A program made the translations under genes and the position numbers. DNA of 23,337 nucleotides. It comes from Chryseobacterium gleum (lineage in GTDB: Bacteria; Bacteroidota; Bacteroidia; Flavobacteriales_D; Crocinitomicaceae). Under the pieces are notes generated by a model. It was not told the DNA's origin. It made no database searches and saw nothing but the letters and a program-made list of their open reading frames with translations. The stretch is from the NCBI GenBank assembly GCA_943326825.2, contig CALPUT020000008.1:1-23337 (forward strand), read 5' to 3'. Positions within the stretch are counted from its first letter, which is position 1; each line of letters begins with the position of its first letter. This document shows positions 1-6,943 of this stretch, piece after piece.

Positions 1-390
1 CCATTCAATTAATGTTTTATCATTATTTAACAAGATCCATTTTTTAAATGTACCAAATTCTTTTTGAATTTTCAATATTTCGTTTGCATTATGTATTGCA
101 GCATGAATTTTTAAACGATTTCGAATAATTCCAGCATTATTTAATAGCTCATCTATTTTAGTCTGATCATAATTGGCTACTTTACTTATTGAAAATTGAT
201 CATAAGCCTCTCTAAACTTTTCTTGTTTCAATAAAATCGTATTCCAAGAAAGACCCGCCTGATTAATTTCAAGTATTAATCTACCAAATAATTCATCATC
301 ATTTTCAATATCAAAACCATAGTGATGATCATGATAAATCCTATGATGATTATCTAACGGTAATGTTTCACAATAACTACAGTAACTCAT
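1..390 (-). CDS. tag: DNA-3-methyladenine glycosylase I, 3' end cut by window edge
   Basis: The first 130 residues are visible; the rest lies off the left edge. The protein should excise 3-methyladenine from alkylated DNA as the first step of base-excision repair. The N-terminus has Cys4 and His20 in the setting YHDHHYG, matching the Cys/His zinc ligands and YHDxEWG segment of E. coli Tag. The diagnostic stretch LEINQAGLSW (residues 40-49, with Glu41) matches the EGQQAGLSW catalytic region. NAGIIRNRLKIHAAIHNA then matches the DAGIIRHRGKIxAIIxNA helix-hairpin-helix region. A second Cys at position 7 is not usual in E. coli Tag. The ATG at 388-390 is the start, and the gene diverges from pepT across 53 bases. 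I saw no good TAnnTTTG element for this strand. The family assignment is secure; activity is inferred. Confidence 0.9.
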   Translation of the reverse strand, partial: MSYCSYCETLPLDNHHRIYHDHHYGFDIENDDELFGRLILEINQAGLSWNTILLKQEKFREAYDQFSISKVANYDQTKIDELLNNAGIIRNRLKIHAAIHNANEILKIQKEFGTFKKWILLNNDKTLIEW

Positions 391-412
391 GGTAATTTTT
401 ACGATTTTCTAT

Positions 413-420
413 TAACTTTG
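413..420 (+). promoter_or_regulatory. Candidate -7 promoter element (TAACTTTG) for pepT
   Basis: TAACTTTG fits the Bacteroidota -7 consensus TAnnTTTG and sits 23 bases before the pepT ATG. I see no TTG at the usual -33 spacing, so this is half a promoter by sequence. Such an octamer is expected by chance about once per 1.3 kb per strand in DNA of this composition. Confidence 0.45.
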
Positions 421-443
421 ACTAAAATAACAATTCTTATAAT

Positions 444-1700
444 ATGAACAATTATAAATATACAGTTGAAGATCGTTTTGTGAAATATGTTCAAATTGAT
501 ACAACTGCAGATCCTATCTCACCTAGTTTTCCTTCTTCTGAAAAACAAAAGGATTTATCAAAAGTATTAGTTGAAGAACTATTAGAGATGGGGATTGAAG
601 ATGCTCATATGGATGAATGGGGTTATGTATATGCAACAATTGAAAGTAATTCTGATAATACTAATTTGCCAACAATTTGTTTTTGCTCACATATCGATAC
701 TGCACCTGATTGTTCTGGAACAAATGTAAAACCAATTGTTCATAGAAACTATGATGGTAATCCAATTGCATTACCAGATGATCCAACTCAAATAATAACA
801 ACTGAAAGACATCCCTATTTAAAATCAAAAATTGGAGACGATTTAATTACGGCAAGTGGTCTAACATTACTTGGTGCTGATGATAAAGCAGGTGTTGCCA
901 TTATAATGGATTTTTGTCATTACATCGTAAATAACCCACAAATCAAACATGGTAAAATACGAATTTTATTTACCCCAGATGAAGAAGTTGGTCGCGGTGT
1001 TGAGCAATTAGATATGAAAAAACTAAATGCTGATTATGGATACACATTAGATGGTGGGACTTTAGGGTCAATTGAAGATGAATCATTTTCTGCTGATGCT
1101 GTAACCGTTACAATTCGAGGAATTAGTGCTCATCCAGGTTATGCTAAAAATAAAATGGTTAATGCAATCAAAGTTGCTGCAGAATTTGTATCAGCATTAC
1201 CAAAAGACGAATGGTCGCCTGAGACAACTGAAAAAAGAGAAGGATTTGTACATCCGACATCTTTTGAAGGTCATTTAGAAGAAGCAACTGTTTCATTTAT
1301 CATTAGAGATCATATCACTTCTAAATTAGCAGAATACGAAGATCGATTAAAAAACATTTTAATCGATACCTTGTCAAACTATCCAGAATTAGAATATTCT
1401 TTCAATGTAACTGAACAATATAGAAACATGAAAGAAGTATTAGATACAGTTCCTTTTGTCACTGATTATGCGATTCAAGCGATGAAAAAAGTAGGGATTA
1501 ATTCTGAAGCTACAATTATACGTGGAGGTACTGATGGTTCACGCTTATCTTTTATGGGAATGCCTTGTCCGAATATTTTCACTGGAGAAATGGCAATTCA
1601 TTCACGTCATGAATATGTAAGCGTTCAAGATATGCAGAAAGCTATTCAAACGATGGTGGAATTGGTTCAAATTTGGGAACAGCATAAAAATTTGAACTAA
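444..1700 (+). CDS. pepT: Peptidase T (tripeptide aminopeptidase, M20B)
   Basis: This is a cytoplasmic zinc aminopeptidase that removes N-terminal residues from tripeptides. At 418 residues it is close to E. coli PepT (about 408). Metal and catalytic positions are all present: His83 and Asp85 in SHIDTAPD, bridging Asp146 in LLGADDKAG, the Glu180-Glu181 pair in FTPDEEVGRG, Asp203 in YTLDGG, and His389 in HSRHEYV near the C-terminus. The segment between about 215 and 325 (starting at VTVTIRGISAHPGYAKNKMVNA) is the M20 dimerisation domain. The ATG at 444 lies 23 bases after a TAACTTTG element and agrees with the family N-terminus. There is no signal peptide. It is transcribed alone, divergent from tag, and the next gene follows after 87 bases. 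Confidence 0.95.
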   Translation: MNNYKYTVEDRFVKYVQIDTTADPISPSFPSSEKQKDLSKVLVEELLEMGIEDAHMDEWGYVYATIESNSDNTNLPTICFCSHIDTAPDCSGTNVKPIVHRNYDGNPIALPDDPTQIITTERHPYLKSKIGDDLITASGLTLLGADDKAGVAIIMDFCHYIVNNPQIKHGKIRILFTPDEEVGRGVEQLDMKKLNADYGYTLDGGTLGSIEDESFSADAVTVTIRGISAHPGYAKNKMVNAIKVAAEFVSALPKDEWSPETTEKREGFVHPTSFEGHLEEATVSFIIRDHITSKLAEYEDRLKNILIDTLSNYPELEYSFNVTEQYRNMKEVLDTVPFVTDYAIQAMKKVGINSEATIIRGGTDGSRLSFMGMPCPNIFTGEMAIHSRHEYVSVQDMQKAIQTMVELVQIWEQHKNLN

Positions 1701-1708
1701 TTTATAGG

Positions 1709-1756
1709 AATCATATTTAGGATTGATAATTATCATGTTTTAAGATTAATATGATT
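1709..1756. repeat. Nested inverted repeats between pepT and the stress-protein gene
   Basis: A 9-base perfect inverted repeat, AATCATATT (1709-1717) and AATATGATT (1748-1756), encloses the 12-base perfect palindrome TGATAATTATCA (1724-1735). No T-run follows the outer repeat, so it is not a standard intrinsic terminator on the plus strand. It could be an operator or an mRNA stem upstream of the gene at 1788. AT-rich composition makes chance dyads common, so the confidence is modest. Confidence 0.35.
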
Positions 1757-1787
1757 TATACTTTCACTTTCATTAAATTATATAATT

Positions 1788-2270
1788 ATGAAAACGAGTA
1801 TAGCAATTTACAATTCACATGATGATGCTGTTCATGCATTAAATATCCTTAAGGAAATGCATTTCCCTTTGGGAAAAGTTTCAATTATGGGAAAGGCCGA
1901 TATTGAAGATGATAAAATTCATATTAAATCAAATAAACCATTAATCGCAACCCCTTTAATCGCAGGAACAGCTATCGGAACAACTTTAGGTTTATTAGTA
2001 GGTATTGGTGTTTTTGCTGTCCCGGGATTAGGCTTTCTTTATGGAGCTGGCGCACTTGTAGGTGCTTTCGGAGGCTTAGATGCAGGTTTAATTGCTGGTG
2101 GATTAGGTTCTATTTTATTAGAGTTAGGAGTTAAAGATGAATATGTAGTAAAATATGAAGAACATATAAAAAGTGGGAAGTACTTAATTTTTGTAAATGG
2201 GACTGATGAAGAAATCGAACTTGGAAAACATATTTTAAACCATGAATTCAATGAGCTCCACCATATTTAA
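1788..2270 (+). CDS. YflT/general-stress-protein-17M-like protein with glycine-rich hydrophobic core
   Basis: This 160-residue protein starts with a small alpha/beta segment (residues 1-45, MKTSIAIYNSHDDAVHALNILK) resembling the N-terminus of general stress protein 17M/YflT-type proteins. These have a short name-giving pattern of 'adjusting the same loop by segment exchange'. Residues about 55-113 form a long hydrophobic, glycine-rich stretch with small-residue spacing typical of membrane-inserting glycine zippers (GTAIGTTLGLLVGIG and GLDAGLIAGGLGSI). The C-terminal part (EYVVKYEEHIKSGKYLIFV) resembles the tail of DUF1269-type proteins. There is no signal peptide. The gene stands alone between pepT and the polyamine genes. 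The biochemical function is unknown; a stress role is inferred from family resemblance only. Confidence 0.6.
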   Translation: MKTSIAIYNSHDDAVHALNILKEMHFPLGKVSIMGKADIEDDKIHIKSNKPLIATPLIAGTAIGTTLGLLVGIGVFAVPGLGFLYGAGALVGAFGGLDAGLIAGGLGSILLELGVKDEYVVKYEEHIKSGKYLIFVNGTDEEIELGKHILNHEFNELHHI

Positions 2271-2381
2271 AAAATTTTTTTTTATGTTAATAAGAATAAT
2301 TATTACTTTTTAAATCTAAAGTAAACAAAAACTTAACAAAACATTTTTATTGAAAATAACTAATTTTTGGAATGAAAAAGC

Positions 2382-2389
2382 TACTTTTG
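2382..2389 (+). promoter_or_regulatory. Candidate -7 promoter element (TACTTTTG) for the polyamine operon
   Basis: TACTTTTG matches TAnnTTTG and lies 31 bases before the speD-speE start, giving a short leader. I found no TTG at the -33 spacing. It would drive both the fusion gene and the overlapping ureohydrolase gene. Confidence 0.45.
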
Positions 2390-2420
2390 CACTCAAATTT
2401 ATAATATTACCATACAAAAA

Positions 2421-3716
2421 ATGAGTACAGCACTTGGAAATCATATTCTTGTAGAGTTTATGAACTGTGAACCGCACATTATGAATGATGTAGCGGCAAT
2501 TGAGAGAGACATGGTTGCAGCAGCACAAAAAGCTGGAGCAACAGTTATCAACTCAACATTTCACCATTTTTCACCTTATGGTGTTTCTGGAGTAGTCGTA
2601 ATTCAAGAAAGTCACCTAGCAATTCATACATGGCCAGAATACGGTTATGCTGCAGTTGATTTATTTACTTGCGGTGAAATGGATGCGTGGATTTCTTTTG
2701 ACTTTTTAAAAGAAGCTTTTCAAGCGAAATCATACTCAGCTATCGAAATGAAAAGAGGATCGGTTAATTTATTAAACCGAAATGATTTTGATATGACAAC
2801 TATGCGCCAAAAAGCAAGTGAGTGGAGAAATCCTGAATTTTTCACTAGAAATGTATGGTTTACTGATAAAGATGAAAATCAAGCATTGTCATTACGTTTT
2901 ACAGGTGATGTTTTTTATGATGTTCAATCTCCATTTCAACGTGTAAGAATCATTGAATCATATAAATATGGCAAAATGTTAGCGTTAGACGATATGGTTA
3001 TGACTACTATCGAAGATGAATTTCATTACCATGAAATGATTTCTCATCCAGCTATGTTTACTCACGGAAATGCTAAAAATATATTAGTAATTGGTGGTGG
3101 TGACGGAGGAACAGTAAGAGAGATTTTACGTCACGAAGGTGTTGAAAAAGTAACAATGGTAGAGATAGATGGTGAAGTTATTAAAGCTTGTAAAGAGCAT
3201 TTACCTCAAATCGCTGCTGCTTTTGATAATCCTAAATTAGAATTATTAGTTGATGACGGAATTGAATTTATTAAAAACGCAGCTCCTGAATCTTATGATA
3301 TTATTATAGTTGATGGTTCTGATCCAGTTGGACCTGCTGAAGGTTTATTCTCAGTTGAATTCTACCAAAACTGTTATAATGCATTGAAAAAAGATGGTAT
3401 TATGTTAGCTCAAGGAGAATCTCCTAAATTTAATGAGAAAGCATTTTCTGAATTAAACCATACTTTACAAGGTATTTTCGGGACTGATAAAGCTCCAGTT
3501 TCTTTGTTTTTCGTTCCAACTTACCCAACTGGTATGTGGAGTTTCCAATATGGAATTAAAGGAGATAAACACCCTAAAAATATTTCAAATGAATCAGAAA
3601 TTGATGCGTTTGTAGATGCTAAAGGTTTACGTTATTACAATGCTGATGTTCACAAAGGAAGTTTCGCAACTCCTAATTTCGTGAAAAATTTAATCAAAAA
3701 AGAACAATATGTCTAA
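2421..3716 (+). CDS. Bifunctional S-adenosylmethionine decarboxylase-spermidine synthase fusion
   Basis: One 431-residue protein carries two polyamine enzymes. Residues 1 to about 118 are a prokaryotic AdoMet decarboxylase proenzyme. The motif IQESHLAIHTWPEYGYAAVD holds the self-cleavage site between Glu63 and Ser64 (Ser becomes the pyruvoyl group), with His69 and Cys84 (FTCG) at the usual processing and catalytic places. These match Ser63, His68 and Cys83 of the Thermotoga enzyme. From about 140 onward it is spermidine synthase: the nucleotide-binding GGGDGG (225-230), VEID strand and DGSDPVGP (298-305). The decarboxylase makes the aminopropyl donor and the synthase transfers it to putrescine. 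Cleavage would release a 63-residue beta chain and leave an alpha-synthase chain. Its stop overlaps the next start by 8 bases (ATGTCTAA), suggesting translational coupling with the ureohydrolase. Confidence 0.93.
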   Translation: MSTALGNHILVEFMNCEPHIMNDVAAIERDMVAAAQKAGATVINSTFHHFSPYGVSGVVVIQESHLAIHTWPEYGYAAVDLFTCGEMDAWISFDFLKEAFQAKSYSAIEMKRGSVNLLNRNDFDMTTMRQKASEWRNPEFFTRNVWFTDKDENQALSLRFTGDVFYDVQSPFQRVRIIESYKYGKMLALDDMVMTTIEDEFHYHEMISHPAMFTHGNAKNILVIGGGDGGTVREILRHEGVEKVTMVEIDGEVIKACKEHLPQIAAAFDNPKLELLVDDGIEFIKNAAPESYDIIIVDGSDPVGPAEGLFSVEFYQNCYNALKKDGIMLAQGESPKFNEKAFSELNHTLQGIFGTDKAPVSLFFVPTYPTGMWSFQYGIKGDKHPKNISNESEIDAFVDAKGLRYYNADVHKGSFATPNFVKNLIKKEQYV

Positions 3717-4758
3717 AAACTTCGATCCAAACGGTGTAGGTATTGCAAATGGTAACATTTTCGGTTTCCCTATAGCTGAATCTGAAGCAGATATAATCAT
3801 TATTCCAATTCCATGGGATGCTACGGCGTCCTATGGAAAAGGTACAAGTGATGGTCCACAAGTAATTTTGGATGCATCAACTCAATTGGATTTTTACCAC
3901 CCTAAATTATCCAATGCTTGGGAAACGAAAGTATTCCTTACTCCTATCTCAAAAGATTGGAAATCAATCAATGAAAAGCTTTGCATTGAAGCTGTTGAGT
4001 ACATTAACTTCTTAGAAGAAGGTGGAGATATTCAAACAGAACCAGCATATCAACAAACAGTTAGCACAATTAATGATGCTTCAAATGCGTTAAAAAACAA
4101 TTTAAAAGAAAGAGCAAAAGAATTAATTGCAAACGGTAAAATTGTTGGAGTTTTAGGCGGTGAACATAGTGTTCCATTAGGTTTATTAGAAGCGATTGAT
4201 GAAAAAGGTGAATCTTTTGGTATCCTTCAAGTAGATGCTCATGCAGACCTAAGATATGCTTACGAAGGGTTTGAACAATCTCACGCAAGCATCATGTTTA
4301 ATGCATTGAAACAGTGTAAAAACTTGACAAAATTAGTTCAAGTTGGTATTCGTGATGTTGCTAATTCTGAAATAGAATTGATTCAAAATAGTAATGGTAG
4401 AGTATCTACTTATTTTGATTGGATTTTAAAAGATGAGCAATTTGAAGGACAAACTTGGAAAAATCAAGTTGAACGTATCATTGCTGATTTACCTCAAAAC
4501 GTTTATATTTCATTTGATATTGATGGCTTAATGCCTGAACTTTGTCCAAATACAGGAACACCAGTTGCAGGTGGCTTTAAATTAGAAGAAATCAATTATT
4601 TATTCTTTAAACTAGTTGAATCAGGTAAAAGAATTGTTGGATTTGATTTAAATGAAGTGTCTCCTGGATCTGAAGGTGATTGGGATGCAAATGTTGGAGC
4701 TCGAGCATTATGGAATCTAGTTTGTGCCGTTGAGAAAAATAGAAGATTATTTTTATAA
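3709..4758 (+). CDS. Ureohydrolase-family protein, probable agmatinase
   Basis: This 349-residue protein belongs to the arginase/agmatinase superfamily. All binuclear manganese ligands can be placed: His153 in GGEHS, Asp176, His178 and Asp180 in DAHAD, and Asp270 and Asp272 in SFDID. VGFDLNEVSPG near the C-terminus matches the family's DxxEVxP segment. The third signature departs from the common form: GLMPELCPNTGTP replaces GLDPxxxPGTGTP, so Met275 and Asn281 stand where Asp and Gly are usual. The N-terminus has the expected IPIPWDATASYGKGTSDGP segment. The start overlaps the end of the SpeD-SpeE fusion gene, which argues that it feeds putrescine to spermidine synthesis by hydrolysing agmatine. 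Substrate specificity within the family (agmatine, arginine, formimidoylglutamate or another guanidine) cannot be read from motifs alone. Confidence 0.8.
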   Translation: MSKNFDPNGVGIANGNIFGFPIAESEADIIIIPIPWDATASYGKGTSDGPQVILDASTQLDFYHPKLSNAWETKVFLTPISKDWKSINEKLCIEAVEYINFLEEGGDIQTEPAYQQTVSTINDASNALKNNLKERAKELIANGKIVGVLGGEHSVPLGLLEAIDEKGESFGILQVDAHADLRYAYEGFEQSHASIMFNALKQCKNLTKLVQVGIRDVANSEIELIQNSNGRVSTYFDWILKDEQFEGQTWKNQVERIIADLPQNVYISFDIDGLMPELCPNTGTPVAGGFKLEEINYLFFKLVESGKRIVGFDLNEVSPGSEGDWDANVGARALWNLVCAVEKNRRLFL

Positions 4759-4781
4759 TCAAGAGCATTAACCTATTAAAA

Positions 4782-4810
4782 TTGTTTCTGTAGATTATTT
4801 CTTATATTTG
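4782..4810 (+). promoter_or_regulatory. Bacteroidota-type promoter (TTG-N18-TATATTTG)
   Basis: TTG at 4782-4784 and TATATTTG at 4803-4810 are 18 bases apart, fitting the -33/-7 consensus TTG-N17-23-TAnnTTTG. The -7 element ends 22 bases before the ATG at 4833. This is the best-formed promoter in the window and shows the membrane-protein gene has its own start, separate from the polyamine genes. Confidence 0.6.
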
Positions 4811-4832
4811 ATAATAACGCTTTAAAATTAAC

Positions 4833-5363
4833 ATGATTAAAAAGTTTAATATTATCAACAAAATAGGCTTAATTTTAGCTATTTCAACTTTCTTTACTGG
4901 TTTTATTTTCTATGAATTTACTTCAATTAATTTAATATTAACAACTCAACTTCTATTAGGATCAATTGCATCAATCGCTATTTTTTCGGCATTAAATACT
5001 TTGCGAATTAAAGAAAATAATTTAACTATTTATCTTTACATTTTTGGTTACTTAGTTCAAATATTTCTTTTTACATCACTCTCAAAAACGGAATTATTAA
5101 GTGAAACTTGGCATATCCAAATAGCTGCAATACTTTTTTTATTATTTACAGCATTGGATTTTAAATTGACTTTAACATCATTTTACAACTATAAAATTAC
5201 AAAGTGGATCTTTAGAATAAGTGCAAGTTTAATATCTATTAGTGCTTTATTAAAAGTTAATTCATCTATTATTTTGTCATTAGGTGTATTTATTTTAATG
5301 ATATTATCAATCCTTTCGATTGCTTCTAATATATTTTTAAAAACAAATTCAAAAGAAGATTAA
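4833..5363 (+). CDS. Unrecognised six-helix membrane protein
   Basis: I do not recognise a family. The 176 residues are strongly hydrophobic with about six predicted transmembrane segments, near residues 10-29, 34-54, 66-83, 95-112, 126-143 and 146-167. Short polar links separate them, such as RIKENN after the second and SKTELLSETWH after the third. The C-terminus is short and charged (KTNSKED). There are no conserved histidine, cysteine or acidic clusters suggesting an enzyme or metal site, and no signal peptide beyond the first helix. A well-formed promoter lies just upstream. The 3' end overlaps the stop of the convergent gene by 4 bases (5360-5363). The reading frame is plausible because it is long, AT-typical and promoter-linked, but its function is unknown. 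Confidence 0.7.
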   Translation: MIKKFNIINKIGLILAISTFFTGFIFYEFTSINLILTTQLLLGSIASIAIFSALNTLRIKENNLTIYLYIFGYLVQIFLFTSLSKTELLSETWHIQIAAILFLLFTALDFKLTLTSFYNYKITKWIFRISASLISISALLKVNSSIILSLGVFILMILSILSIASNIFLKTNSKED

Positions 5364-5845
5364 TCTTCAAATTTAGAATTCCACCAAAGTGTTTTCCATT
5401 TTTCAAATTCATCGATAGGAATTTCATTTCCATTCTTATCAAAAAAATGAATATCAGTTGTTGTGAAATTTAGTTTAGCTAATTCAATAGATAAGTCGCT
5501 TTTACACCAAAAGGTATAACTGTTATTATAATTATAAGTACAGTTATTTATTGTTAATTCTAATCTATTTATTTCTTCAATATTAGAAGTATTAACTTCT
5601 TTAGAATCTTTAATAAATTTACCGGGATAAGCTTCAATTAATCGATCACTTACAATTTTGTAATATTCACACTCAAACTGATTACAGTCTATAAATCTAA
5701 TCACTAAAACATCACTTTTTAAACCAATAATATTACTCCAAGGAAGTGAAATTTCAATTACTAATTCAAATTCAATTCTTTGAATACGATGAATTTTAAA
5801 GTCATAAAAACTTGAAATGATTTCATATAATTTATCTTGTTTCAT
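5360..5845 (-). CDS. Unrecognised small soluble protein downstream of the NlpC/P60 gene
   Basis: This 161-residue protein has no signal peptide or membrane helix. It alternates short beta-like stretches (RIEFELVIEISLPW, SDVLVIRFIDC) with polar loops and is rich in aromatic and acidic residues, for example KWKTLWWNSKFED at the C-terminus. Five cysteines are present but do not form a CxxC motif. I cannot assign a family. Its size and all-beta look recall small bacterial immunity proteins, but no toxin gene is adjacent, so that is speculation. Its ATG lies 17 bases after the stop of the NlpC/P60 gene on the same strand, so the two are probably cotranscribed. Its end overlaps the convergent membrane-protein gene by 4 bases. 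Confidence 0.6.
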   Translation of the reverse strand: MKQDKLYEIISSFYDFKIHRIQRIEFELVIEISLPWSNIIGLKSDVLVIRFIDCNQFECEYYKIVSDRLIEAYPGKFIKDSKEVNTSNIEEINRLELTINNCTYNYNNSYTFWCKSDLSIELAKLNFTTTDIHFFDKNGNEIPIDEFEKWKTLWWNSKFED

Positions 5846-5862
5846 AACTTAATTAATTTGAC

Positions 5863-6756
5863 TTATTTGATGTAAGTTCCAAAAGAATGAATACGATTAA
5901 GCCAATATTCAGATTTGTCTAATTCTGTAATAATAACACCTTTAGATGAGCTTGAATGAATCATTACTAAAGGTTTATCTTTTTCTGAAATAATCATTCC
6001 AACATGAGAAATACCCGAACCATTATCAAAAAAAACTAAATCCCCTTTTTGTGCGTTTTTTTGTTTTACTTCAATGCATTCTTTTTGCATATCAACAGCT
6101 CTTCTTTGGGTATTGACTTTAAATTCTCTCAAAACATAACCCGTAAAACCACTACAATCAAAACCTTTTGGATCTGTACCTGCCCATAAGTAAGGAGTAC
6201 CAATAAATGTCATTGCATAATTTGCTAAATCATTTCGGATTACACCAGTTGCTTTATAAGTTTTATTCGCAACTTCTTTTACTTGACCTTGATTGTCAAT
6301 CGTAGGAACAAAATCAAATAAATCTTTCATGATTAATTGAAGTTGATCAAAAGTTTCTTTGTTTCCATTCCTTCTTAATTCTTCTGACCACACTAATAAA
6401 TCATTTTTCAAAAAGGCAATTTCATTTTCATGCGCTTGAAAAATCTTTTTACCATCACTAGATTTTTTAACTTCAGTAAATAGTTTTTTGGCTTCTAATA
6501 ATGCACTTGGATGTTTTGATAAATAACGTTCGTTTTGACAAAGTTGAAATAAGCTGATACTCTTATAATAAATTGGTAACATCGAAAAATCATAATCAGG
6601 TACATCTAATAAATTATTAGCTTTTCGATAAACCAATTTGTAATGCTGTTGAGCATAAAGCATTTCTAATTTATCAAACTCAGGAATTTGAGAAAAAGCT
6701 GATATTGAAAACGTTCCAATAAAAAGAATACTGATTATTAATTTAATTCTATCCAT
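5863..6756 (-). CDS. Exported NlpC/P60-family cysteine peptidase
   Basis: Residues 1-23 (ending ISAFSQ) form a signal peptide, so the protein acts outside the cytoplasm. Residues about 24-165 are a helical region I do not recognise. The C-terminal domain from about 172 is NlpC/P60: ANYAMTFIGTPYLWAGTDP leads to catalytic Cys201 in GFDCSGF, His251 in ISHVGM, and His267 in MIHSSSSKG, giving the Cys-His-polar triad. KGDLVFFDNG before the His is also typical. Such enzymes usually cut peptide cross-bridges in peptidoglycan, often the gamma-D-Glu-diaminopimelate bond. The substrate here is inferred from family membership. At 297 residues it is longer than a bare NlpC/P60 domain because of the N-terminal extension, which may target or regulate it. 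It is divergent from the S41 protease gene across 187 bases. Confidence 0.9.
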   Translation of the reverse strand: MDRIKLIISILFIGTFSISAFSQIPEFDKLEMLYAQQHYKLVYRKANNLLDVPDYDFSMLPIYYKSISLFQLCQNERYLSKHPSALLEAKKLFTEVKKSSDGKKIFQAHENEIAFLKNDLLVWSEELRRNGNKETFDQLQLIMKDLFDFVPTIDNQGQVKEVANKTYKATGVIRNDLANYAMTFIGTPYLWAGTDPKGFDCSGFTGYVLREFKVNTQRRAVDMQKECIEVKQKNAQKGDLVFFDNGSGISHVGMIISEKDKPLVMIHSSSSKGVIITELDKSEYWLNRIHSFGTYIK

Positions 6757-6943
6757 GTTTTTAGATTAATACGAAGAAAATGAAAATTGCTTAATATTTT
6801 CAAGTAATTACTTTAATTCATTCAACATTCAAATGTTTATTCATTAATTAACATTTTTTAAATCTCAAATACACAATAAAAAGTATTTTTAGAAGTATTT
6901 ACTTATATTTATATTTTGATTTTCACAATAGCTATACAAGAAT

